64,000 nucleotides of DNA, taken from Rhizobiales bacterium GAS188. Its GTDB lineage: Bacteria; Pseudomonadota; Alphaproteobacteria; Rhizobiales; Beijerinckiaceae. The notes under the pieces are model-generated. The model did not search any database and was not told where the DNA came from. It saw only the letters and a list, made by a program, of their open reading frames with translations. Position numbers and translations under genes: made by a program. Shown here in pieces: positions 35,148-44,692 of this stretch (position 1 is its first letter; each line of letters begins with the position of its first letter). Location: the NCBI GenBank assembly GCA_900104855.1, contig FNSS01000001.1:1364001-1428000 (forward strand), written 5' to 3'.

Positions 35148-36101
35148 ATGCCGTCCACCCGCATCAAGCTTCGAGCTGCTCCGGCGCGTCTGACCGAATG
35201 GCCGACCGTCGCACTTGTGGTCGTGATTTATGGCGGCTGGCTCGGCATCACCTATTTCCAGGCGACCCTGCCCTGGTGGATCCTGTGCCCGGTCGGCGCC
35301 TGGCTGGTGGCCTGGCAAAGCTCCTTGCAGCACGAGATCCTGCATGGCCATCCGACGCGCTGGCGGCGTTTCAACCGCCTGCTGGCGCTTCCAGCTCTGT
35401 CGCTCTGGCTGCCTTATGAGAGCTATCGCGTCGCGCATTTGACGCATCATCGCGACGAACGGTTAACCGACCCGCTCGACGACCCGGAATCCTTTTACTG
35501 GACCAAAGGGCTGTGGGCCTCGCTCGACCGCGTCTGGTATCCGTTGCTGCGCCTGCAGACGACGCTGGCCGGGCGGCTGCTCATCGGCCCCGGCTGGACC
35601 GTGCCGCGCTTCCTGATCAAGCAGGTCGACGCGCTGCGCCATGGCAGCCCCGTGGCGCAGCGTGCCTGGCGCTCGCATCTCGTGCCGCTGGCGCTGGTGC
35701 TGCTCTGGCTCGTGCTGGTCTGCAAGATGAACCTCCTCCTCTATATCTTCGGGATCGTCTACCCGGCAGTGGCATTGATGCTGCTGCGATCCTTCGCGGA
35801 GCACCGCGCCGCCTCGGAGGTGTTCGAGCGCACCGCGATCGTCGAAAACGCGCCGGTGCTGGGGCTGCTCTATCTCTACAACAACCTGCACGCCGCCCAT
35901 CACGAGCTCCCGACGCTCGCCTGGTACAAGATCCCCGCCTGGTATCGCGCCAATCGCGACCGGCTGGTCCGCGACAATGGCGGTCTCGTCTATGACGGCT
36001 ATCTCGAGGTGATGCGCCGCTACCTGCTGCGCCCCCATGACGGGCTCCTGCACCCATCCGATCGCGCCCCGGCCGCCCGCGCCGCCTTGGCGACGGATTA
36101 A
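35148..36101 (+). CDS. Fatty acid desaturase family membrane protein
   Basis: 317 residues from ATG 35148 (MPSTRIKLRAAP); an ATG at 35091 would add 19 residues. About four membrane helices. The three His boxes are HEILHGHP, HLTHHRDE and HAAHHELP, binding the di-iron centre. The family introduces double bonds or hydroxyls into acyl chains or related lipids at the membrane. The short length and second-box form (HLTHH) fit the alphaproteobacterial FADS-like group often annotated only as desaturase. Substrate unknown. Confidence 0.9.
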   Translation: MPSTRIKLRAAPARLTEWPTVALVVVIYGGWLGITYFQATLPWWILCPVGAWLVAWQSSLQHEILHGHPTRWRRFNRLLALPALSLWLPYESYRVAHLTHHRDERLTDPLDDPESFYWTKGLWASLDRVWYPLLRLQTTLAGRLLIGPGWTVPRFLIKQVDALRHGSPVAQRAWRSHLVPLALVLLWLVLVCKMNLLLYIFGIVYPAVALMLLRSFAEHRAASEVFERTAIVENAPVLGLLYLYNNLHAAHHELPTLAWYKIPAWYRANRDRLVRDNGGLVYDGYLEVMRRYLLRPHDGLLHPSDRAPAARAALATD

Positions 36102-36241
36102 GGGGCGGGGTCTCGCGTCGGGCGCCGCCGGCACCCTCCCCTTTTGCCGCTGACTCTCGAAGGACTCACCTTCCTTCGCGCATTGTCGCGATGCGGATTT
36201 CGGCGCATCCTCGACCCCGGAGCAGCGTCCGCGACACTCGG

Positions 36242-36268
36242 TTGACAGCGGCCGGCGCCCGATATACT
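36242..36268 (+). promoter_or_regulatory. Candidate promoter of the hpaFED genes
   Basis: TTGACA at 36242-36247 and TATACT at 36263-36268, 15 bp apart, about 56 bp before the hpaF start. The spacing is short for sigma70. The adjoining dyad (36264-36283) overlaps the -10, as expected for repression. Confidence 0.45.
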
Positions 36269-36283
36269 TAACACGTTAATTAT
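36264..36283. promoter_or_regulatory. Candidate HpaR (MarR-type) operator
   Basis: Dyad ATACTTAACACGTTAATTAT: arms ATACTTAAC and GTTAATTAT pair at 8 of 9 positions around a 2-bp centre. It sits on the putative -10 of hpaF. A MarR-family HpaR is encoded 4 kb away, so it is the natural candidate to bind here. Confidence 0.55.
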
Positions 36284-36323
36284 ATCGGACGCGGCATGAA
36301 CCGTCACCGGAAGGGAGCTGGGC

Positions 36324-36734
36324 TTGCCACATATCGTCATCGAATATTCGGCCAATCTCGAGACCCGCATCGAATTGCGCGAGCTCGTGCGCAAGGCGCA
36401 TGAGGCCGCCTTGGCGTCCGGCGTCTTCGAGGTGGGCGGGCTGCGCACGCGCTGCGCAAGGCGCGACATCTACCGGATAGCCGACGGTCATCCCGATAAT
36501 TCCTTCGTCACCGTGAATGTGCGCATCGGCCATGGCCGCGACGAGGCGACAAGGCATCGGGCCGGCAAGATGATCTTCGAAGCGGTCTGCGCCCATCTGT
36601 CTCCCGTTTATGCGACGACGCCGATGGGCATCACGCTCGACGTCGCCGAGATCGACCCGTCGGTGACCTTCAAGCAGAACAACATGCACGCCATCGTCAA
36701 GGCGCGGAAGGAAAAGGCCGCAGCCGTATCGTGA
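36324..36734 (+). CDS. hpaF: 5-carboxymethyl-2-hydroxymuconate delta-isomerase
   Basis: 136 residues starting from a TTG at 36324, with GGAAGGGAG upstream. After Met removal the N-terminal Pro (PHIVIEYSANL) is the catalytic base of the tautomerase superfamily. Central segments are GGLRTRCARRDIYRIADGHP then DNSFVTVNVRIGHGRDE. It isomerises 5-carboxymethyl-2-hydroxymuconate in the homoprotocatechuate meta-cleavage pathway. Downstream hpaE and hpaD form the rest of this forward cluster. Confidence 0.92.
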   Translation: MPHIVIEYSANLETRIELRELVRKAHEAALASGVFEVGGLRTRCARRDIYRIADGHPDNSFVTVNVRIGHGRDEATRHRAGKMIFEAVCAHLSPVYATTPMGITLDVAEIDPSVTFKQNNMHAIVKARKEKAAAVS

Positions 36735-36797
36735 AAGGGCCTCGCCCGAGAGGCGGATCCGCCTCTTGCGGCCGAGCAGAGAGGCAAGGACATCGTC

Positions 36798-38339
<1,542 letters not shown>

Positions 38340-38415
38340 GCTGTCGCTTCGAGCCGCACACGACCGCATCTCGACATCGCAGACCACCGACCCATCACCG
38401 ACGACCGGAGCCGTC

Positions 38416-39396
38416 ATGCCGATCCGCAAGCCCGTCTTGAACCCGCCCTTCACCGTCGTGCGCGCCAGCCATATCGAATATGGCGCGACCGACCTTGCGC
38501 GCACCAAGGCCTATTGGGTCGATGCGCTCGGCTACCTCCTGGCGCATGAGAGCAAGGAGGCGCTGTATCTGCGCGCCCTCGAGGAGCGCAATCATCACTC
38601 GGTGGTGCTGCGCAAATCGCCCGATCCGCATGTCAAGGCGCTCGGCTTCAAGGTCGGCTCGGAGGAAGAGCTCGACAAGGCGGCCCGCTATTTCGCCGAG
38701 AAGCAGCTCCCGCACCGGTTCGTCGAGAAGCCGTTCCAGGGGCGCACCCTCGCCGCCACGGATGGGCTCGGCATGCCGCTCGAATTCTATTTCGCCATGG
38801 ATCAGCTGCCCTGCATGCTGCAGAAATACGGCAGCTATCGCGGTGCCAAGATCCAGCGCATCGACCACATCAACTGCTTCACGCCGGACGTGCAGGCGAG
38901 CCACGATTTCTACAACGAGATCGGCTTCCGCACGACCGAGTATACGGCCGCCGAAGGCTCAGGCGCGCTATGGGCCGTGTGGATGCATCGCAAGGGGGGC
39001 GTGCACGATATCGCCTTCACCAATGGCGTCGGCCCGCGCCTGCACCATATCGGCGTCTGGGTGTCGTCGGTCACCGACATCATCCATATCTGCGACGTCC
39101 TGGCGACCACGGGCTTCCTCAGCACGATGGAGCGGGGTCCTGGCCGCCACGGCATCTCCAACGCCTTCTTCCTGTATCTGCGCGATCCGGACGGGCACCG
39201 CATCGAGCTGTTCAACTCCGATTATCTCACCGTCGATCCCGATCTCGAGCCGATCCATTGGGATCTGCGCGATCCGACGCGCCAGACCTTGTGGGGCGCG
39301 CCCGCCCCGAAGAGCTGGTTCGAGGAGGGGACCCTGTTCTCTGGCCTCTCGACCCGCGAGCCGGTGCTCAAGGCGCAACCCATCGTGGCGCCCTGA
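38416..39396 (+). CDS. hpaD: 3,4-dihydroxyphenylacetate 2,3-dioxygenase (type I extradiol, VOC fold)
   Basis: 326 residues. Two VOC modules; the C-terminal one carries the Fe/Mn ligands His151 (IDHINCFTP), His210/211 (RLHHIGVWV) and Glu264 (GHRIELFNSDY). This is the HPCD-type enzyme (Arthrobacter/Brevibacterium class) that opens the ring of homoprotocatechuate. It is preceded by hpaE (76 bp) and followed by a hairpin repeat region. Assignment is strengthened by the hpa neighbours; other substrates are possible in this family. Confidence 0.92.
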   Translation: MPIRKPVLNPPFTVVRASHIEYGATDLARTKAYWVDALGYLLAHESKEALYLRALEERNHHSVVLRKSPDPHVKALGFKVGSEEELDKAARYFAEKQLPHRFVEKPFQGRTLAATDGLGMPLEFYFAMDQLPCMLQKYGSYRGAKIQRIDHINCFTPDVQASHDFYNEIGFRTTEYTAAEGSGALWAVWMHRKGGVHDIAFTNGVGPRLHHIGVWVSSVTDIIHICDVLATTGFLSTMERGPGRHGISNAFFLYLRDPDGHRIELFNSDYLTVDPDLEPIHWDLRDPTRQTLWGAPAPKSWFEEGTLFSGLSTREPVLKAQPIVAP

Positions 39397-39405
39397 GGGC
39401 CTTTT

Positions 39406-39597
39406 CCTTCTCCCGCCACTTGAGGCGGGAGAAGGTGCCCGAACGCAGTGAGGGCGGATGAGGGACGGTCGAGCTGCATCCACGCGCCCATGCGTGGCGG
39501 AGCGAGGAGCGCTTCTCATCATCCGCCCCTCTAATCCACCCTCACCCGCCTCGACTTCGTCTCGGCACCCTCTCCCGCGCGAAGAGCGCGGGAGAGG
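39406..39597. repeat. Inverted pair of strong hairpins (REPIN-like)
   Basis: Hairpin CCTTCTCCCGCC-ACTTGA-GGCGGGAGAAGG at 39406-39435 and hairpin CCTCTCCCGCGC-GAAGA-GCGCGGGAGAGG at 39569-39597, each with a 12-bp perfect stem. The flanks (GGTGCCCGAACGCAGTGAGG and its diverged inverse) show the two elements are inverted relative to each other. The first may also terminate the hpaFED transcript. The gap 39397-39705 holds no gene. Confidence 0.8.
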
Positions 39598-39705
39598 GAA
39601 GAGCCGCCCCCGGCCACGCTGAACCGGCTATTAACGCGGCTTTCCGCCGCCATTCACCGTCGATCCGGCAATGTCTCCGCATTGGACATTTGGGGAGACG
39701 AGCAC

Positions 39706-39939
39706 ATGTTGACGAGATACCTTGCAGCCTCGGCCATCACGGTCGTGGGCTTGCTCGGTTCGGGCCTCTCGGCCCAGGCACAAGACGCGCGCGAGGCCGA
39801 AATCCTTGGATTTCATCAGCTCTGCGAGCATGGTGACCGGCGGGCTTGCGTCCGCTTCGGGGTGCTGATCCAGCAGAATGCCGACCGTCAGGTCGCCTGG
39901 CGCCACGCCCATCCCGACTGGTTCTGGTGGGAACGCTGA
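39706..39939 (+). CDS. Small exported protein, unknown
   Basis: 77 residues from ATG 39706, preceded by GGGGAGACGAG. Signal peptide MLTRYLAASAITVVGLLGSG ending near SAQAQ-DAR. The mature part is about 50 residues with two Cys (HQLCEHGDRRACVRFGVL), which suggests a disulfide, and a Trp-rich end, DWFWWER. Similar tiny Cys-pair, Trp-ending exported proteins are frequent in Rhizobiales but have no known role. It is isolated between repeat DNA and hpaR. Confidence 0.7.
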   Translation: MLTRYLAASAITVVGLLGSGLSAQAQDAREAEILGFHQLCEHGDRRACVRFGVLIQQNADRQVAWRHAHPDWFWWER

Positions 39940-40032
39940 GCCGCTCCGGGCGGCAAATCTCTCTTGCGGGCAAATCGCTCTTGCGGAATTGCGGGCTCGA
40001 CCCGACCGCTTCCGCGCGAAGCCGTGACCCTC

Positions 40033-40593
40033 TCAGCTCTCCTCCTCGCCTGAAGGCGCGGCGGCGACCGGATCGTCGCCGTCGAGCAGAGCCTTTTCCA
40101 GCTCGTCGAGCTCGGCCTGCAGCCTTGCCAGACGTTCGGGCCCGAAGCGACGGGCGATCTCCGCATAGCCGGCCTCGGAGGCCGGAGCATGGGCCGCGAT
40201 CAGCTCATATCCGGCGGCCGAGATACCGATGACGCTGCGGCGCAGATCGGATTGATCGGCGCGCCTTTCGATCAGCTTTCGCTCGCCGAGATCGCGCAGG
40301 ATGCGCGACAGGCTGGGCGGCAGCAGGAAGGTCGCGCGCGCCAGCGCCATGGCCTCGATCGGTCCGCGCGCCGCCAAGGCCCGCAACACGCGCCATTGCT
40401 GCTCGCTCAGGCCGTGGGCCCGCAGTGATGGGCGGAAATACCGCATCGTCGCCTCGCGCGCCCGCATGAGCGCCATCGGCAAGGAGCGCGAGAAGTCGCG
40501 CAGCGCGATCTGCGGCGGCTTGGGATCAGTGACTTTGGGGTCAGTCACTTTGGGATCGGTCACTTTGCGATCAGTCACTTTGGGGGCAGTCAC
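40033..40593 (-). CDS. hpaR: HpaR, MarR-family regulator of homoprotocatechuate degradation
   Basis: 186 residues if started at the GTG at 40593; the start is uncertain because a 5 x 15-bp repeat encodes the N-terminal VTDPK-type tail. The MarR body begins IALRDFSRSLPMALMRAREA and has the winged helix LSEQQWRVLRALAARGPIEA, with LLPPSLSRILRDLGERKLIE and RRADQSDLRRSVIGISAAG. HpaR represses the hpa genes until an aromatic acid binds. It follows hpaG by 7 bp. Family HpaR proteins are about 140-150 residues, so the repeat tail is extra. Confidence 0.9.
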   Translation of the reverse strand: MTAPKVTDRKVTDPKVTDPKVTDPKPPQIALRDFSRSLPMALMRAREATMRYFRPSLRAHGLSEQQWRVLRALAARGPIEAMALARATFLLPPSLSRILRDLGERKLIERRADQSDLRRSVIGISAAGYELIAAHAPASEAGYAEIARRFGPERLARLQAELDELEKALLDGDDPVAAAPSGEEES

Positions 40594-40597
40594 GAAG
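40523..40597. repeat. In-frame tandem repeat, 5 x 15 bp, at the hpaR N-terminus
   Basis: Units of the form GGATCAGTSACTTTG begin at 40523, 40538, 40553, 40568 and 40583 (the last diverged). On the minus strand they encode repeats of Val-Thr-Asp-Pro-Lys. The array starts just after the hpaG stop and several units carry potential GTG starts. Confidence 0.9.
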
Positions 40598-40600
40598 CCA

Positions 40601-41461
40601 TCATTCCGGTTCGTCCTCGACGGGGTTTTCGAGCCTGCCGACGCCCTCGACCTCGACGGTGACGACATCGCCGGGCTTGAGATAGCGCGGCGGGTTGAAG
40701 CGCGCTCCCGCACCGACCGGCGTGCCCGAGACGATGATGTCGCCGGGCTCCAAGGTACAGAAGCGCGAGATATAAGCGATCAGGGTCGGCATCTTGAAGA
40801 TCATGCGATCGGTCGTGTCGTCCTGCCTCACCTCGCCATTGACCTTGGTCACGATCCGCATCCGCCTGCCGCCGATCTCGTCGGCCGTGACCATGATGGG
40901 GCCGAGCGAGCCGGAGGCCTCGAAATTCTTGCCCTGGGTGACGTTGAACTTGCCGTGGCGGATCCAGTCGCGCACCGTGCCTTCGTTGCACACCGTATAG
41001 CCGGCGACATGGCTCATCGCCTGGGCGACATCGATGCGCCGGCCGCGCTGGCCGATGATGATCGCGACCTCACCTTCATAATCGAGTTGCGGGGAATCGA
41101 TCGGCCTGATCAGGGCCTCGCCATCGGCGACCAGCGAAGCGGGAAAGCGCACGAACAGGCTCGGATAGATGGGCGGCTCCGACCCGTCCTTGTATTCGGC
41201 GTTGCGGTCCGGGTAGTTGACGCCGACGCAGATGATCTTGCCCGGCCGCAGCAGCGGCTTTCGCAGCCTGACTTGATCGAGGGCAAAATCCGGCGCCGTG
41301 TGCGCGCTGAGCTCCGCGAGGCGGCCGAGCGCCCCCGCCGCCAGGACCGCCTCGATATCGGGAAGGCTGCGTCCAAGCCGTCTGCCCGCGTCGATGATGC
41401 CGCCCTCGACGACGATGCCGTAGGAGTTCTCACCGCCGATTTCGAAGGTGACAAGCTGCAT
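40601..41461 (-). CDS. hpaG: Fumarylacetoacetate hydrolase-family protein, HpaG-like
   Basis: 286 residues from ATG 41461 (MQLVTFEIGGENSYGIVVEG), with GGGAGG upstream. FAH-domain marks: CVGVNYPDRNAEYKDG, LDYEGEVAIIIGQRGR (Glu-x-Glu metal ligands), then KNFEASGSLGPIMVTADEIG and GDIIVSGTPVGAGARFNPP. Homologues decarboxylate/isomerise 5-oxopent-3-ene-1,2,5-tricarboxylate (HpaG) or act on other 2-oxo acids. The adjacent hpaR and the nearby hpaFED favour HpaG, but one single domain cannot prove it. Confidence 0.8.
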   Translation of the reverse strand: MQLVTFEIGGENSYGIVVEGGIIDAGRRLGRSLPDIEAVLAAGALGRLAELSAHTAPDFALDQVRLRKPLLRPGKIICVGVNYPDRNAEYKDGSEPPIYPSLFVRFPASLVADGEALIRPIDSPQLDYEGEVAIIIGQRGRRIDVAQAMSHVAGYTVCNEGTVRDWIRHGKFNVTQGKNFEASGSLGPIMVTADEIGGRRMRIVTKVNGEVRQDDTTDRMIFKMPTLIAYISRFCTLEPGDIIVSGTPVGAGARFNPPRYLKPGDVVTVEVEGVGRLENPVEDEPE

Positions 41462-41664
41462 GCGGCCTCCCTTCTGAAATGGCTCGTTCTGAAGCGGCTC
41501 GGCGGTGCGAGCCAACGGCTGTTTAGGCTATGGAACGGTGTCGGGCGGGTCAAGCCGCGCCTGCCCGCTTGTGGATGCCGCGGCCGAGCTATGTTCCAGC
41601 CCCGGCTTCACGTCGTCGCGATTGCAGGGCATGATGCGCGCGACGATCGAACCGAAGGCCGACC

Positions 41665-42219
41665 ATGCTCGTTCGCCGACTGATCCTGGTGCCGACCGGT
41701 CTCATCTTGGCTATCGCTGCCGGATTCATCTTCCTGCTGATCGCCGGGCTCGCGGAGCCCGCAGGCCGCAAGGTGCTCGAAGGCATCGGCTGGATCTTCC
41801 TGCTCGCAGTGCGCGCCGACGCGATGCGCGGCGAGCCCGCGACCTCGTTTCTCGAGCTCGCGACCAGGATCATCTGGGGGGCGACGCTCGCCATCGTGGT
41901 CGTGCCCTCCCTGCTCACGGCCCTGATCGGCGAGGTGGCGCGGCTGCGCTCCTCGATCTGGTATGTCGGCGCCCCGGCGGTGCTCACTGCCGCGATCCCC
42001 TGGCTCGCCCGCGGCGTGCGGGCGGCCGGCAGCTCCGCCATCCGCGATGCAGCGACGCGCAGCGCCGCGACCCAGGCCGACGAGGCGCGCCTCGCCCTCC
42101 TTCTCTTCCTGTCGGGGGCGCTGTCGGGCTTCATCTACTGGGCCGTGGCCGGGCGCGACGCCGGCGGCAAGACCCAGGTCGATATGGGGGTCAGCGCCCC
42201 TCCATCGCCAGGATCTTGA
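41665..42219 (+). CDS. Four-helix membrane protein of unknown function
   Basis: 184 residues. Hydrophobic segments at about 5-30 (LILVPTGLILAIAAGFIFLL), 65-90 (IIWGATLAIVVVPSLLTALI), 95-115 (YVGAPAVLTAAIPWLARGV) and 140-160 (LALLLFLSGALSGFIYWAVA) suggest four membrane helices. I do not recognise a characterised family. It overlaps the 3' end of the LysE gene by 29 bp in convergent orientation. Confidence 0.7.
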   Translation: MLVRRLILVPTGLILAIAAGFIFLLIAGLAEPAGRKVLEGIGWIFLLAVRADAMRGEPATSFLELATRIIWGATLAIVVVPSLLTALIGEVARLRSSIWYVGAPAVLTAAIPWLARGVRAAGSSAIRDAATRSAATQADEARLALLLFLSGALSGFIYWAVAGRDAGGKTQVDMGVSAPPSPGS

Positions 42220-42841
42220 TGGCGAAGGCGCCGAAGACGCCGGCGAACAGATAGTCGATGGCGCGCATGATGCGCGGGCGGAGGCGCAAAGCCGCGATGA
42301 CGCGCTCGGCAACCAGGATCAGCAGCGCGGCGAGCGGCAAGGTGAAGGCCACATAATAGAGGCCGAGGAAGACGAGCTTCGCCGCCGCGTTCGGGTCGTC
42401 GGCCATGACGAATTGCGGCAGGAAGGTCACGAAGAACAGCACGATCTTGGGGTTGGTGAGGTCGACGCCAAGGCCGATGAAGAAGCTCCGGCGCATGGAG
42501 ACGCGGCTTTTCGCGCCCTCCGCCCCGGAGCGGACATTCAGCGCCGAGCCGTGCCGGATGGCGCCGACCGCGAGCCAGAGAAGATAGAGCCCGCCGACAA
42601 GCTTGATGATGGTGAAGGCCGTGGTCGAGGTGGCGAGCAGCGCCGACAGGCCGAGCGCCACGAGCATGGTGTGGACGCAACAGCCGAGCATCGTCCCAAG
42701 CATCGCCGCAAGACCGGCCTCGCGGCCGCCCTCGACGGTCTTTGCAAGGAACAGGCTCATATCGGGTCCCGGCGTGACGAAGACCACGAGACAGGCAACC
42801 GAGAAGGCAAGAAGCACCGATATGTCTGGAAGGAAGGTCAT
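42191..42841 (-). CDS. LysE/RhtB-family amino-acid exporter
   Basis: 216 residues with about six membrane helices. Typical RhtB start: LLAFSVACLVVFVTPGPDMS, then GREAGLAAMLGTMLGCCVHT and GLGVDLTNPKIVLFFVTFLP. It exports amino acids such as homoserine, threonine or lysine across the inner membrane. No regulator is adjacent. Start at 42841 fits family alignment; the 259-bp upstream gap to the serpin gene is divergent. Confidence 0.95.
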   Translation of the reverse strand: MTFLPDISVLLAFSVACLVVFVTPGPDMSLFLAKTVEGGREAGLAAMLGTMLGCCVHTMLVALGLSALLATSTTAFTIIKLVGGLYLLWLAVGAIRHGSALNVRSGAEGAKSRVSMRRSFFIGLGVDLTNPKIVLFFVTFLPQFVMADDPNAAAKLVFLGLYYVAFTLPLAALLILVAERVIAALRLRPRIMRAIDYLFAGVFGAFAIKILAMEGR

Positions 42842-43100
42842 GCTGGAGGGCCTAGGCGATCTTGTGGCGATTTAGCTCCAGGATGCCGCTTTGCCGGTGA
42901 CCGCGCCAGACCGCAGAACGAGGGCCAGGGCTCAGTTCCGCACATTCCTGACAGGCGCGGGGGAGCTATCGGCATAGCCTAACGAGACGTAATCTGCCGC
43001 GTTTGTCGCGGTGCGCCGTTGGGATGACAATATTCAGGGGTGGTTCACGGCAAACCCGATACCGAAATCTCCTGGAAGCCTCCAAAGAACGGGTGCGGCC

Positions 43101-44483
43101 ATGCGCGTGGATCGAACGTTGGGCAGGCTGACCAGGAGTGTCGCGCTCTTCGCGAGGGCATCTTTGGCGACTGCGTTCTTGACGAGTGCATCCCTCGGAA
43201 GCCCCGCCGGGGCTGCACAGGACGCCACAAACGCCCTGGCGGCCGCCTTCAACGGCTTCGGCCAGGACGTGTTCGCGGTGCTCGAGCGCAAGCCGGGCAA
43301 TCTCGTCTTCTCGCCCTATTCGGTCGGCGTGGCGATGGCGATGACCATGTCGGGCGCAGGAGGCGATACGCAAAGCGAGATGCTGAAGGCCATGCGCTTC
43401 ACCCAGACGCCCTCCGCCATCGAGGCCACGAATGGCGAGCTGGCGGCCCTTCTCAAGAGCTATGGCAGGGCGCCGCCGGCAGAGGCGAGCCCCGAGGAAC
43501 AATGCCGCAAGATCAACATGCCGGCCGCCGATTGCGTCAAGAGACTGCGCGCCGCCTTGAAGCCGCCGGCCGCTCCGACCGAGCTCGAGATCGCCAACGC
43601 CTTGATGATCACGCCGAAAGGCGACGACGCCAAGATCGTGTCGCCGCAATATGCATCGCTCCTCCAGAAGGCATATGCCGCCGCGATCTTCCAGGAGGCG
43701 AGCCTGCAGAGCGTCAATCAGTGGGCCGCCGGCGCCACCAGGGACAAGATCGACCCGTTTCTGCGGCGCATCGATCCGGACGCCATCGCTGTCATCCTCG
43801 ACGCCGTCTATTTCAAGGGAACTTGGGAAACGCCATTCGATGCGGTGCGCACCAAGGACGGCGCTTTCACGCTGGCATCCGGGGAGGTCATCCAAATTCC
43901 GACGATGTCGATCACGAAGCCCTTTGCCCTCCTGGCGGGCGCGGGCTTCAAGGCGGTGCGGCTCCCCTATCAGACGCCGGATCTCGGCATGATCATCGTC
44001 CTTCCGGATGACGCGAAAAGGCTCGACGCCGTCAGCGCCAAGCTCGATGCGGCCGGGCTCGCCAAGCTCGTGCCCGAGGTCGAGGCTGCGACGTCCGCCT
44101 TGCTCGAGCTGAAGCTTCCCCGTTTCAAGGCGGAGTTCGGCGCCAACCTCAAAGAGCCGATGCAATTGGCGGGGCTGAAGCTCGCCTTCGACCCCCAAAA
44201 TGCGAATTTCGACGGGATTGCCGGCCGTCCCCTTGGGCCTGGGACAATCTATGTCAGCAGCGTCATCCACAAGGCGACGATCGAGGTGACCGAGGAAGGC
44301 ACGGTGGCGGCCGCCGTCACGGCCGTCACCATCACGCTCAAGGCGGCGCCGATGCAACCTCCGCTGTTCGCCGTCGACCGCCCCTTCCTGTTCTACATCA
44401 CCGATAGGAAATCGGGCGCGATCCTGTTCCAGGGGCGGATCGAGGATCCGCGCCAGAGGGTGAACGACTCCATCAACGACTGA
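43101..44483 (+). CDS. Exported serpin (serine protease inhibitor family)
   Basis: 460 residues from ATG 43101, giving a signal peptide (MRVDRTLGRLTRSVALFARA, cleavage near AGAAQ). The serpin fold shows NLVFSPYSVGVAMAMTMSGA, DAVYFKGTWETPFDAVRTKD and VIHKATIEVTEEGTVAAAVT (hinge, Gly400 onward). Counting from the hinge Gly as P15 places Lys414 at P1, so a trypsin-like target is predicted. The hinge Ala run is consistent with an inhibitory serpin that can insert its loop. An insert with two Cys (QCRKIN...DCVKRL) after residue 130 is unusual. Serpins are sporadic in Alphaproteobacteria. It ends in a 16-bp repeat array. Confidence 0.93.
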   Translation: MRVDRTLGRLTRSVALFARASLATAFLTSASLGSPAGAAQDATNALAAAFNGFGQDVFAVLERKPGNLVFSPYSVGVAMAMTMSGAGGDTQSEMLKAMRFTQTPSAIEATNGELAALLKSYGRAPPAEASPEEQCRKINMPAADCVKRLRAALKPPAAPTELEIANALMITPKGDDAKIVSPQYASLLQKAYAAAIFQEASLQSVNQWAAGATRDKIDPFLRRIDPDAIAVILDAVYFKGTWETPFDAVRTKDGAFTLASGEVIQIPTMSITKPFALLAGAGFKAVRLPYQTPDLGMIIVLPDDAKRLDAVSAKLDAAGLAKLVPEVEAATSALLELKLPRFKAEFGANLKEPMQLAGLKLAFDPQNANFDGIAGRPLGPGTIYVSSVIHKATIEVTEEGTVAAAVTAVTITLKAAPMQPPLFAVDRPFLFYITDRKSGAILFQGRIEDPRQRVNDSIND

Positions 44484-44538
44484 GCCTTCCAACGACTGAG
44501 CCTTCCAACGACTGAGCCTTCCAACGACTGAGCCTTCG
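44475..44538. repeat. Tandem array, 4 x 16 bp, across the serpin stop codon
   Basis: AACGACTGAGCCTTCC begins at 44475, 44491, 44507 and 44523; three copies are identical and the fourth differs only at its last base. The first unit contains the serpin stop TGA (44481-44483). The near-perfect identity suggests recent expansion. Confidence 0.95.
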
Positions 44539-44578
44539 CGCCTGATCGGCTGGAAGCGAGGGCAAGCTTCGTCCGTGC

Positions 44579-44597
44579 AGGTGAATGCCATTCATCT
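44579..44597. promoter_or_regulatory. Dyad shared with the LysR promoter (operator candidate)
   Basis: AGGTGAA-TGCCA-TTCATCT, arms matching at 6 of 7 positions. The same element recurs at 45540-45558. Here it lies 95 bp upstream of the enoyl-CoA hydratase start. Confidence 0.65.
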
Positions 44598-44692
44598 TGC
44601 TTGAGACTTTGTCGTTTGTCCCGGCAGCGTGCCCGGCACATGCTGCCAAGATGACATCCGTCACCGATTTGGCGAGCAGAGGTTCAGCCGGA

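Noticed and set aside
40523-40597. CRISPR-like array
   Set aside because: Units are adjacent with no spacers and lie in a coding frame. The other short tandem arrays in the window fail for the same reason of adjacency.
44585-44692. Upstream start for the enoyl-CoA hydratase
   Set aside because: The ATG lies inside the dyad and adds residues unlike the family; ATG 44693 fits.
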